A DNA stretch of 12,622 nucleotides from positions 1-12,622 of the forward strand of contig JAGIAF010000076.1 of NCBI GenBank assembly GCA_017745015.1, written 5' to 3'. A program made the translations under genes and the position numbers. Source of the DNA: Bdellovibrio sp. Its GTDB lineage: Bacteria > Bdellovibrionota > Bdellovibrionia > Bdellovibrionales > Bdellovibrionaceae. Below, piece by piece: positions 1 through 6,723 of this stretch (the stretch's first letter is position 1; each line of letters begins with the position of its first letter). The notes below the pieces were generated by a model, which worked only from the letters and a program-made list of their open reading frames with translations, was not told where the DNA came from and searched no databases.

Positions 1-1
1 G

Positions 2-166
2 ATTCCCCAAGTTAAAGCCGAGTATTCGAGCAAAATTAAACAAGTGATGTCAGATTGGAACAACGGCTTTGGTAAAGATTGTTCTGAAGAAGGCATAGCT
101 GCTTGCATCCGAGTGTGCTTTTTAAAAGCCGGCAGTGATTGCTTCACCGTATGCACAGGTAATTAA
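2..166 (+). CDS. C-terminal fragment of a Cys-containing protein (5' end outside window)
   Basis: The reading frame is open from the left edge to a TAA at 164-166 and gives 54 residues. No start codon is needed because the gene begins upstream of the window. The fragment has five cysteines in its last 27 residues (DCSEE, ACIRVCF, SDCF, VCTGN), which suggests disulfides in an exported protein, although the signal peptide would lie outside the window. The next gene starts 25 bases downstream on the same strand, so the two are probably co-transcribed. I do not recognise the family. The frame call is supported by the dense cysteine pattern and by the neat spacing to the strong ribosome binding site of the next gene. 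Confidence 0.6.
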   Translation: MPQVKAEYSSKIKQVMSDWNNGFGKDCSEEGIAACIRVCFLKAGSDCFTVCTGN

Positions 167-191
167 AAAATTTATTTAAGGAGATATTTAA

Positions 192-677
192 ATGAAAAAA
201 ATCTTTTTGTTTTTGAGTGTGTTTATGACGGCTATGGTTTCGAAAGCAAATAGCTTTGACCAATTTGTCGGTGAATATTCAATTGTCGGTGCTCCGCTTG
301 CTCAAAAAAGCGGTTCAGCAAGAGGATGTATCCGTTTTGGGTTTGATAAAATGATTGGACTATCCGTCATCGCTGACACCGAAGGATATAAACAATCGCA
401 TATGCTACATTTTAATGTTTCTACTGGCTGGTTTGGGCATCCGATTATGGATTTTAATGATTTGACTAGCAATTCAGGATCTTATGCGAAAACGACCGGT
501 GGTACAGATTTCGCCCAGAATGAATGGACCTCTGTGTCCGGGGACAACTCTACACCGCTATTTGTCTCGATTCAAAAAGATGGAAATCAATATATTTTGA
601 AAATGACAGAGAGCTATATTGAAAAAGGCAATAACGTTGGAAGCTGCTACTATCAAGCTACTCTAATCAAAAAATAG
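192..677 (+). CDS. Small secreted protein of unknown function
   Basis: This encodes 161 residues. The start has an excellent ribosome binding site, AAGGAGAT at 178-185, with spacing suited to the ATG at 192. The N-terminus is a classical Sec signal peptide: MKK, then a hydrophobic core (IFLFLSVFMTAMV), then an S-K-A cleavage motif near residue 19, so the mature protein begins around NSFDQFVGEYS. The mature part has only two cysteines, C46 and C152. They lie near the two ends and could form one disulfide. The FVGEYS opening and the alternating polar/hydrophobic pattern fit a small beta-rich periplasmic or secreted protein, perhaps lipocalin-like, but I cannot assign a family. It follows a Cys-containing gene by 25 bases and probably shares its transcript. 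Confidence 0.85.
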   Translation: MKKIFLFLSVFMTAMVSKANSFDQFVGEYSIVGAPLAQKSGSARGCIRFGFDKMIGLSVIADTEGYKQSHMLHFNVSTGWFGHPIMDFNDLTSNSGSYAKTTGGTDFAQNEWTSVSGDNSTPLFVSIQKDGNQYILKMTESYIEKGNNVGSCYYQATLIKK

Positions 678-734
678 TTAGGCTTGAAGCCAGCTTTGGC
701 TCCGTGTATCTTTATTCAAAGACATGGAGCCTTT

Positions 735-1280
735 ATGATTGATCTAAGTTCCATTGATAAGACTCGCGCAGCACTTTTGGTGATGCACTATCAAGCTGAT
801 GTGTTTTCCGCTCTTGCAGGTGTTCTGCCAAATGATATGAAAGATCGCGCCAATATGTTTATATCTGACTGGCGCAAGACCGGGCGTCCGGTGATCTTTG
901 CAAATATGGCCATGGGCGCAAACTATGAAGCCGTAAATCCACACAACTTGCTGACCGTAAACGTCAGCAACGCCGGACTCTTTCGCGAAGCTGCTCCAAG
1001 AACTGTTCTTGAATCGCAAGCGAGTGATAAACATTACTTCAGTGCGCGAGGGAATGTCTTTCATGGCAATGATTTAGATAAAGATCTGCGTGCGCAAGGG
1101 ATCGATACCTTGGTGATGGCCGGCATCGCCAGCAGTGGTGTTTTGTTTTCCACAGTGGCATGGGCGAGTGATGCGGACTATCGCATGTATCTGGTGCGAG
1201 ATTGCTGTTTTGATCCCGATACAGCGGCCCATGACGCTCTTTTCAGAACCAGCTTTGCTGCTCGCGCACTCATTGTGTAA
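735..1280 (+). CDS. Isochorismatase-family (cysteine hydrolase fold) protein lacking the catalytic Cys
   Basis: This encodes 181 residues if translation starts at ATG 735, which has GGAG at 726-729. An in-frame TTG at 684 would add 17 residues but has no good ribosome binding site. The fold signature is clear. LLVMHYQADV (residues 14-23) corresponds to the LLVIDMQNDF strand, with D22 as the catalytic aspartate candidate. SDKHYFSARGNVF (97-109) carries the family lysine K99. The strand LVMAGIASSGVLFSTVAWA (126-144) matches the usual GIxTxxCVxxT strand. In the family the nucleophilic cysteine sits six residues after the Gly, and here that place is V136. A GIATSGVVLST-type subgroup with the same change is known, so this is probably a natural variant and not an error. 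Substrate is unknown; nicotinamidase or isochorismatase activity by the usual thiol mechanism is unlikely. It is a cytoplasmic protein with no signal peptide. Confidence 0.85.
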   Translation: MIDLSSIDKTRAALLVMHYQADVFSALAGVLPNDMKDRANMFISDWRKTGRPVIFANMAMGANYEAVNPHNLLTVNVSNAGLFREAAPRTVLESQASDKHYFSARGNVFHGNDLDKDLRAQGIDTLVMAGIASSGVLFSTVAWASDADYRMYLVRDCCFDPDTAAHDALFRTSFAARALIV

Positions 1281-1315
1281 TTATGAGCGCTGGAGCGACT
1301 AAAGGTCGCTCATAA
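1281..1315. terminator. Bidirectional hairpin between convergent genes
   Basis: Two alternative stems overlap here. The outer arms TTATGAGCG (1281-1289) and CGCTCATAA (1307-1315) pair perfectly around a 17-base loop. The inner arms GAGCGAC (1293-1299) and GTCGCTC (1305-1311) pair perfectly around a 5-base loop. They share bases and so exclude each other. The element lies directly after the TAA of the plus-strand hydrolase, and it contains the TAG stop (1299-1301) and last codons of the minus-strand PilX-like gene. No long T run follows on either strand, so classification as an intrinsic terminator is tentative. Confidence 0.5.
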
Positions 1316-4244
1316 TGTATTTCAAGCCCGTCGGTACGTCCTCGACAAACATAAATCGCGGGTCGTGCACGATCCATAAGGAAGGCGCATTCTCAAAGTC
1401 ATGGCCCGCTTCGACGTTACCGTTGGTCTTATTGTTAGTAGCGAATTTACCTGGAGGGGAGTTGAACAGTCCCACAAGTTCTTTCGCAACAGCGCCCCCG
1501 TGCAAGCGGATTTGTGAATCGCTGAAGTAGGGTTGATTCTTAAATACGAATTGATTCGCAAAGAGGAACGATTCAACCACGTGAGTTTTTGGCACAAACT
1601 TCAACTTCGAATCAGCCCACATATTGGTACTGATATGAATGAATCTATCAGCCATACTAATTCTGAGCTGCACAGTGGGTTGTATAGGAACTTCCCAGCG
1701 ATCGTAACTGTTGGCACTGTTCGATGGATAAAAATCAGTGGCGCGGACTGTATCCGGTATTTTGATGCGACAAGGTTTTGTGTCATAGGTGCCACTATTA
1801 TCCGTCGTTGGCGCTAAGGTGGCGTCGCTATGCAAGTCGTGACAAAGCGAACGGGTATTCGTGTAGCGATAGGTTTTGCCGTCTTGACTATAAAGCGTGG
1901 ATCCTTGACCGAATTCATCAATCTTCATCATCGTCAGTTTTCGAGATGAGCTATAATAGAAGGTGCAATAAATGTTGTTCACCTTGAAGCGATCACCGCC
2001 CGGACTTTGATAAATTTGTCCAGGTATCATCTCGACGGAGTTTGCCAAGTTAAAATTCAATGTGTTATTGATGCGCTCAGCACCTGCGCCTCGATATCCC
2101 ATGGAGGCATTGCCGGCCACAGCCGCTCTGCAGATGTCGATAAACTCAGTCATGGCACCGGTCAGGGTGTAACTATTAGGGCGACCGAGCTTTTGATCCA
2201 CGGGAATGCTAGCGCCTTCGCTGACAAGACCTGTGGCGCTTTCAATTTCGTTTAAGAAGTCCGCCGTAGTTGCGGCGGCATATCCTTGGTTCAGTTTCGG
2301 CCATAGAGGGCGAAGGTGAAGCTTTTCTTTTTCTAGGATAGGATCCCGCTGATAGAATTTGGCGACAGCAGCATCATCGCGGATCAAGGCAAAAAATTGA
2401 TCACGGTTAATCCAGTTTCCTGACGGATGGAAGAGGGCACGATAGATAGGTGTTTCTTCTTGCGCAGTTGCGTAGCGTAAATAGCTTTCTACGCTTTCGC
2501 CAGGTTGACGATCCCGTTTGTATTCTAAACGTTGGCTTCCGTCGGGAAGTCCCGCCTGACAGTTTTGGATCGATTCCCACGGCTTCATGTAACATTCGCT
2601 GGAATTTGCACCGCTTGTCGTTGTTTGAATATCCCAAAGCTCTCCCGAAGTGGGGTTGAAACCGTATTTCAAATTGTATTCATTGAACAGAGCATTTTGT
2701 GCGTACTTCGCATCAAAGTTGATGAAGTTGTTGTGCTGGAACGGGCTACCAATGACGATATTCTTACCGGCAAAGAGCATCAAGCGATCATAGTCACGCA
2801 TTTCCAAGGCAAGGCTTCTGGCCGTTGCTTGAGACTGTGATACAAAAGTCATTTTATTGTTGCTGGCCTGTGACCCGTCAAACAATGGCGATGGGTTTTT
2901 ATAGCGTAAATCACCGATGATATAGATATTGCCGGATGCCGTAATAGTTCCTTGTCCTGAAATAATTCCGGACAGAATCAAATCACCCTCTATATAGATA
3001 TTTCCCGAATACGTGATCGGACTAGAAGCTGTTCCTTTAAAGTAAGCATGACCTGGAACGATGTTCGTGAAAGATTTTGGGGCATTGAGGAAGCTTGATT
3101 GCGCATAGACTGCCGTGGGTTTCAACAAACCTGTGACTCCGGCTGAGATGGTTCCATGCGCTTTGCTTCGTGCATATTCAGGATTTACCTTGGGCAAAGA
3201 AAGATTTTGGCGCATTAAATTATAGGGAATATCAGAACTGCTCGGTGTCGAGGTGATCTCCCGCGCGATGATATCGTAGTTTGAAGCGTCGTTGGTTGTT
3301 CCCAGGCGACCTTTGAAGAACTCAGGCAAGCCACCAGGAAGATTGAAGACATTCAACGCGTGAGGACTGTTCATATCATATGTTGAACCAGTCGTTCCTG
3401 TTGCGGGTTTCGGGTAGGCCGCCGTTGGGAAGAGCGCTTGATTATTCGCCCAACCGGACTGTTTGAAGTTTACACTATAAGTTGCAAGCCCCTCTTTGTA
3501 CCAAAGGCGTGTGCCTCCCCAAGAGGGATTCGGCTGCGGGCCCTCTGGCTGAACAACATTATAATTGGTAGGGGGCACGACAGAACTTGTCGCAAATAAA
3601 AGCTTCCCATGGACGCGAGTAGAAAGTGGTTGATGGATCTCAGAGCTGGCATAAGCCGCGACATTTCCATAGATCGTGACATGACAGAAAAGACATTTAA
3701 CGTGGTCACTCGTGACGGCATTGGAAAGACCGTTACCTTTAACTTGTGGGAAAAGGATTTCGATATCCGTGTTTTCTTCTTTGTTCGCGATCTTCGTGCT
3801 CACGCGGAAGATCACCGTGCCCACTTTGGAATCACTGGCTTGCGGAATCAAAAGAACAGTGTAGTCGATTCCTTCTTGAGTTGAATACTTGCGCATGACT
3901 TTGGGATCGACGAAGGGTGCAATCTTTTTTAAGTATGCAGATGTTACTGTGGTTTTTCCCCACAATTTAAAGTTATCGCAGGACGAGGGCTTCACTGGAG
4001 TCCCCAAACTGTCTTTAGCTGAGCAGAGAAGGGCTTCGACCATACCAGTAGAGTTGATGCCATAAGTGGCGCCAATCTGGTCGAGCTCACTCATTGCCAA
4101 TTGCACGCCATTCATAGCATTGCGATACGCGAAGGTATCACGATTGTAGGCAAGCATTTGTTCTCGGAAGGCCGAGGACTGAGTGACTGAAGTGAAGGTG
4201 ATTGCGCCGATGATGGCAATTAATGCGTATAAAAAATATGCCAT
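1299..4244 (-). CDS. Large PilX-like surface protein with CXXCH motif and beta-helix segment
   Basis: This encodes 981 residues. Residues 2-20 form one hydrophobic segment at the extreme N-terminus. They are followed by FREQMLAYNRDTFAYRNAM (26-44), which resembles the start of PilX-type minor pilins (membrane helix, then ERMA..RD..A). The bulk would therefore lie outside the inner membrane. Residues 184-188 are CLFCH, a CXXCH c-type haem attachment motif, with H204 and H212 as possible distal ligands. GNIYIEGDL (414-422) and GNIYIIGDL (438-446) look like coils of a right-handed beta-helix, as in polymer-forming or DUF4900-like proteins. The C-terminus, LHGGAVAKELVGLF through LWIVHDPRFMF, fits the end of that architecture. 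The ATG at 4244 has GAGGT just upstream and lies 2 bases after the stop of the preceding gene, so translation is probably coupled. The protein could be a tip adhesin or a pilus-associated component; this role is inferred. Confidence 0.85.
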   Translation of the reverse strand: MAYFLYALIAIIGAITFTSVTQSSAFREQMLAYNRDTFAYRNAMNGVQLAMSELDQIGATYGINSTGMVEALLCSAKDSLGTPVKPSSCDNFKLWGKTTVTSAYLKKIAPFVDPKVMRKYSTQEGIDYTVLLIPQASDSKVGTVIFRVSTKIANKEENTDIEILFPQVKGNGLSNAVTSDHVKCLFCHVTIYGNVAAYASSEIHQPLSTRVHGKLLFATSSVVPPTNYNVVQPEGPQPNPSWGGTRLWYKEGLATYSVNFKQSGWANNQALFPTAAYPKPATGTTGSTYDMNSPHALNVFNLPGGLPEFFKGRLGTTNDASNYDIIAREITSTPSSSDIPYNLMRQNLSLPKVNPEYARSKAHGTISAGVTGLLKPTAVYAQSSFLNAPKSFTNIVPGHAYFKGTASSPITYSGNIYIEGDLILSGIISGQGTITASGNIYIIGDLRYKNPSPLFDGSQASNNKMTFVSQSQATARSLALEMRDYDRLMLFAGKNIVIGSPFQHNNFINFDAKYAQNALFNEYNLKYGFNPTSGELWDIQTTTSGANSSECYMKPWESIQNCQAGLPDGSQRLEYKRDRQPGESVESYLRYATAQEETPIYRALFHPSGNWINRDQFFALIRDDAAVAKFYQRDPILEKEKLHLRPLWPKLNQGYAAATTADFLNEIESATGLVSEGASIPVDQKLGRPNSYTLTGAMTEFIDICRAAVAGNASMGYRGAGAERINNTLNFNLANSVEMIPGQIYQSPGGDRFKVNNIYCTFYYSSSRKLTMMKIDEFGQGSTLYSQDGKTYRYTNTRSLCHDLHSDATLAPTTDNSGTYDTKPCRIKIPDTVRATDFYPSNSANSYDRWEVPIQPTVQLRISMADRFIHISTNMWADSKLKFVPKTHVVESFLFANQFVFKNQPYFSDSQIRLHGGAVAKELVGLFNSPPGKFATNNKTNGNVEAGHDFENAPSLWIVHDPRFMFVEDVPTGLKYIMSDL

Positions 4245-4246
4245 AT

Positions 4247-4708
4247 TTACCTCGGAAGCACCACGGTGAAGTTAAGACTGATGAGGGAGGCTCCAGAAGA
4301 AACACATTCTGCAGTTGCCATATCAAAATCAGAGAGCGTCATTTTGCCAGAAAGTTCAGTGTAAGTTCTGGTATTGCCGTTCTCATGCATTTTAAAGAAA
4401 TGAAGCTTTTTAACTGTGATACCACGACTCGAAATCGCATCGTTGATATCAGGCAAGATGGCAGCTTCGTATTGAGCTGACGTTGTCGCTGTCGGGTCTT
4501 TGGCTTGAACGTTGGTAATCAGCATGTTGATCCCTCCTCGCATCTGAATGTCCTGATTCAAGGACAAGGTCATTTGCGAAGCTCGGTCTTGGCCATCAAT
4601 AAATTGGATGATACGGCCCGATGACTGCATGCCACTCATGTAAGTCACCGACGATGCCGCGATCGCCAATATTAAACAGCCTGAAAAGACCAGCAGGTGA
4701 ACAACCAT
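4247..4708 (-). CDS. Pilin-like protein with N-terminal membrane helix
   Basis: This encodes 153 residues. The ATG at 4708 follows GGAG with about 9 bases spacing and lies 12 bases after the stop of the PilW-like gene; its own TAA is 2 bases before the next ATG. Residues 2-22 (hydrophobic, no charge before them except H4) form a membrane segment, followed by a polar helix-like stretch (MQSSGRIIQFIDGQDRASQM) and a mixed alpha/beta tail ending FTVVLPR. The size, the single N-terminal helix and the position between a PilW-like and a PilX-like gene suggest a minor pseudopilin-type component. No prepilin peptidase site (G followed by F/M-T-L-x-E) is visible. FSGC at residues 7-10 is not a convincing lipobox because the required charged n-region is missing. 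I do not recognise the exact family. Confidence 0.75.
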   Translation of the reverse strand: MVVHLLVFSGCLILAIAASSVTYMSGMQSSGRIIQFIDGQDRASQMTLSLNQDIQMRGGINMLITNVQAKDPTATTSAQYEAAILPDINDAISSRGITVKKLHFFKMHENGNTRTYTELSGKMTLSDFDMATAECVSSGASLISLNFTVVLPR

Positions 4709-4720
4709 TCGTGTGACTCC

Positions 4721-5650
4721 TTAAAACACCATGGTAACGTCGACGGGTTTGCGTTCGATCCCGTCGGTTGCACTTTTCTTGAGATTGAAAGTGAAGTTAA
4801 TCGTAGAGCCATTGCTAAATGAAAAGCTTTGCCAGTTTACTGAACTCGTAAATTCAGCACGGGCATCATCTAAGTTTGAAAGCACGGGGCGAGCAGAAGA
4901 TGTCGCTCCTCCAGCCGCATAGAGATCATAGTGAACAAATTTATAGTTTTTATCGCCCGCAGAAACCTCTTGAGCTGTCGGCGTGCGAAGTTCAAGGATA
5001 TCGATGCCTTTAAGGGACGCTTGCTCTGTCACAATGGCCACCGGAAGTCGCGCCGTCAAAGTGTCATTGATTTTATAAGTTCCCGCAGTGCTGAAGTTCA
5101 AGGCGTTGGCCGAAATGCCGGTCAACGTGACAATAAAACTGCCGTTAAGAGTGCACAGCATATAATGACGGCCTAATTGCAAAGTACCAGTAGGAATTCC
5201 CGAAACCGGCAGGGTGAAGGTTGATTGATTTCGGTTCAATGAAACGGCAGTGCCAGAAGGAATATTAAAGCTGACACGATTCGAAAGCTCTTTAGCTTTC
5301 ACGAACATCAAACGTTGAATTCCGGTATAGAGTGTTTTGCCACTGTTGTTGGTTCTGTTGTCGTAGCCACCGATCACCATGGGTCCAAAGGTCTCCATAC
5401 TCGCGCTGGTGCCAGTGGCGGTTTCAAGCAAAGACTCGTAGATGTCATTATTAGTAAACAGAGGCGAGATGTAGCCGGATTTATAGCGCATCATTTTGAG
5501 GTCTAACTTGAACTCGTTGATGTCGCTGATTTGATTCGTGTAGGACTCTAGACTTACAGCGTGGGATCTAGCAATGCCAACCCCAGCCAGCCCAGCTGCG
5601 CCAGCGATAGTTGTTAATGCAATAGACATAACTGTTTCCGCAAGAGTCAT
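4721..5650 (-). CDS. PilW/GspJ-like minor pseudopilin
   Basis: This encodes 309 residues and begins MTLAETVMSIALTTIAGAAG. It aligns exactly with the mature N-terminus of type IV pilins (F/M1-T2-L3-x4-E5 and then a hydrophobic helix). E5, needed for pilin assembly, is present. After the helix come a predicted alpha spine (HAVSLESYTNQISDINEF) and a long beta-rich head, with a single cysteine at C166, so no internal disulfide is possible. The length and layout fit PilW/GspJ-type minor pilins. The leader peptide normally removed by PilD is absent: the frame is open upstream but contains no ATG, GTG, TTG or CTG codon before a stop. A sigma-28-like element ends only 7 bases before the ATG, so the mRNA may be leaderless. 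This is the first gene of the three-gene operon. Confidence 0.8.
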   Translation of the reverse strand: MTLAETVMSIALTTIAGAAGLAGVGIARSHAVSLESYTNQISDINEFKLDLKMMRYKSGYISPLFTNNDIYESLLETATGTSASMETFGPMVIGGYDNRTNNSGKTLYTGIQRLMFVKAKELSNRVSFNIPSGTAVSLNRNQSTFTLPVSGIPTGTLQLGRHYMLCTLNGSFIVTLTGISANALNFSTAGTYKINDTLTARLPVAIVTEQASLKGIDILELRTPTAQEVSAGDKNYKFVHYDLYAAGGATSSARPVLSNLDDARAEFTSSVNWQSFSFSNGSTINFTFNLKKSATDGIERKPVDVTMVF

Positions 5651-5657
5651 AAGTGAC

Positions 5658-5684
5658 TTATCGGGAACACGAAGGCTCCTCTTA
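5658..5684 (-). promoter_or_regulatory. Sigma-28 (FliA)-like promoter for the pilin-like operon
   Basis: Read on the minus strand, the element is TAAG (5684-5681), exactly 15 bases, then CCCGATAA (5665-5658). The E. coli FliA consensus is TAAA, 15 bases, GCCGATAA, so this is 3 of 4 and 7 of 8 matches at the exact spacing. Transcription would start at or within a base or two of the ATG at 5650, giving a leaderless message. The same arrangement occurs before the glycoside hydrolase gene. Confidence 0.5.
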
Positions 5685-5689
5685 AGAGG
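5678..5689. repeat. 12-base perfect palindrome CCTCTTAAGAGG
   Basis: CCTCTTAAGAGG reads the same on both strands. On the minus strand its right half forms part of an AAGAGGAG sequence that looks like a ribosome binding site, and it overlaps the -35 portion of the sigma-28-like element. It could be an operator. It may also be coincidental. Confidence 0.4.
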
Positions 5690-6035
5690 TAAAAATGGCT
5701 GATTGTTTCGTGAATCGAATGAGATAGATCAGATGTCAGAGATATTGCCTAAGAAGTTTGCAAAGTACTGAGTCGCAAAATGAGACTGCGATGAAAATCT
5801 CGAATTACTGACGGGAGCCAATATATAAGGACAACGCTGAGTGCATTGGGCATACTCATGCTTCGGTCAGTAAAATTATCGCCGAGATGTTGATTGTTCA
5901 AGTAGCCATGTGGGATTTCTATTGATTGCTGAAGTTGGTTTTGCTGGTGGATAACTGGCAATATTTGTCTAAATTAGCGAAATTATTAAGACATACTTTT
6001 TTTATAAGGTTTCTCAAAAAAAATCTTTTCACCTG

Positions 6036-6066
6036 CTTGACAGTTTTTTTAGGCCTCCCAGATTAT
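6036..6066 (+). promoter_or_regulatory. Heat-shock-like promoter of the Hsp20 gene
   Basis: CTTGACA (6036-6042) is followed after 14 bases by CCCAGATTAT (6057-6066). The layout resembles sigma-32 promoters (CTTGAAA, 11-16 bases, CCCCAT). The same bases also read as a sigma-70 promoter, TTGACA with an 18-base spacer and GATTAT. Either would give a leader of roughly 55 bases ahead of the AGGAGG (6115-6120). No CIRCE element is present. Confidence 0.5.
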
Positions 6067-6126
6067 TTTTTGGAATGGGATTGGTAATACCTATTCTAAA
6101 TAAACTATAACCATAGGAGGCATAAA

Positions 6127-6657
6127 ATGAGAATGTTAAGTCCAATTTCAACTGACTGGTCATGGTCGCGTCGCCATTTATCGTCCGACCGAATGGTGGA
6201 TGGGTTTAACGACTTTGATCAAGTTGTCGAAAGCTTCTTGCGACCGACTTATGCGCGCACGGTTGAGTTTCAGCCAGCCTGCGATATCAATGAAGACAAC
6301 GAGCATTATCTGGTGAGCTTTGATATGCCGGGCTTAAAAAAAGAAGATATTAAGATCGAAGTTAAAGATAACAATTTGATAATTTCTGGAGAGCGTCAAC
6401 GGGACGCAACGAACGATCAGGACGGTACTATGCTTTACCGAGAGCGCGCCTTTGGAAAATTTGAGCGAACGTTTGTAATTCCTAAATCTATTGATGCTGA
6501 AAGAATTGAAGCTCATTATGAAAACGGAGTATTGAGTGTAGCTCTTCCTAAGTCTGAGTCCGCCAAAGGAAGAACGATCCAGATCCAAACCACTCAAGAG
6601 GGGATCTTTCGTAGACTCTTAACATCAAAAAAAGAAGCAAGCCAAAGTCTTAGCTAG
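6127..6657 (+). CDS. Small heat-shock protein, Hsp20 / alpha-crystallin family
   Basis: This encodes 176 residues, and the ATG has a perfect AGGAGG 6 bases upstream. Small heat-shock proteins are ATP-independent cytoplasmic holdases that bind unfolding proteins until DnaK/ClpB refold them. The alpha-crystallin domain spans about residues 46-142. It opens with FQPACDINEDNEHYLVSFDM, followed by PGLKKEDIKIEVK and the strand NNLIISGERQ. The loop region carries YRERAFGKFERTFVIP, and the domain closes with the family signature A129-x-x-x-N-G-V-L (AHYENGVLSVALPK). The C-terminal IxI-type anchor for oligomer assembly is I151-Q-I153, followed by a 23-residue tail that is longer than in many homologues. 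The N-terminal arm (1-45) is rich in Trp, Ser and Arg. The next gene, a possible ribosome hibernation factor, begins 66 bases downstream. Confidence 0.95.
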   Translation: MRMLSPISTDWSWSRRHLSSDRMVDGFNDFDQVVESFLRPTYARTVEFQPACDINEDNEHYLVSFDMPGLKKEDIKIEVKDNNLIISGERQRDATNDQDGTMLYRERAFGKFERTFVIPKSIDAERIEAHYENGVLSVALPKSESAKGRTIQIQTTQEGIFRRLLTSKKEASQSLS

Positions 6658-6723
6658 AGTAAATTTAGAAATTTAAAAATAACAGCATTGAATAGTTTAT
6701 GGAATCTCAAGCAGGAGGTTGTT

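Larger units (their letters stand above)
5651..6126. other. Gene-free divergent control region
   Basis: These 476 bases separate the minus-strand pilin-like operon from the plus-strand Hsp20 gene. The minus-side end holds the sigma-28-like element and the palindrome. The plus-side end holds the Hsp20 promoter candidate and its ribosome binding site. The middle (about 5700-6030) contains only a short TCGCA/TGCGA inverted repeat near 5774-5792 and AT-rich runs. A minus-strand frame at 5749-5961 has no ribosome binding site and no recognisable protein character, so I do not call it. A small RNA cannot be excluded from sequence alone. Confidence 0.5.

Noticed and set aside
688..701. AGCCA/TGGCT hairpin before the isochorismatase-fold gene
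   Set aside because: The stem is only five pairs and no T run follows, so it is not a supportable terminator.
744..1064. 106-residue minus-strand open frame
   Set aside because: It lies opposite the isochorismatase-fold gene, whose motifs are clear, and it has no start signals.
4679..4690. FSGC lipobox in the short pilin-like protein
   Set aside because: The cysteine follows only nine residues and there is no positively charged n-region, so lipoprotein processing is unlikely.
5749..5961. 70-residue minus-strand open frame in the divergent region
   Set aside because: It has no ribosome binding site and no domain or signal character, and it lies in a region that looks regulatory.
6660..6675. 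TAAATTT/AAATTTA inverted repeat between Hsp20 and the next gene
   Set aside because: It contains only A and T pairs with a 2-base loop, too weak for a terminator; the two genes are more likely on one transcript.
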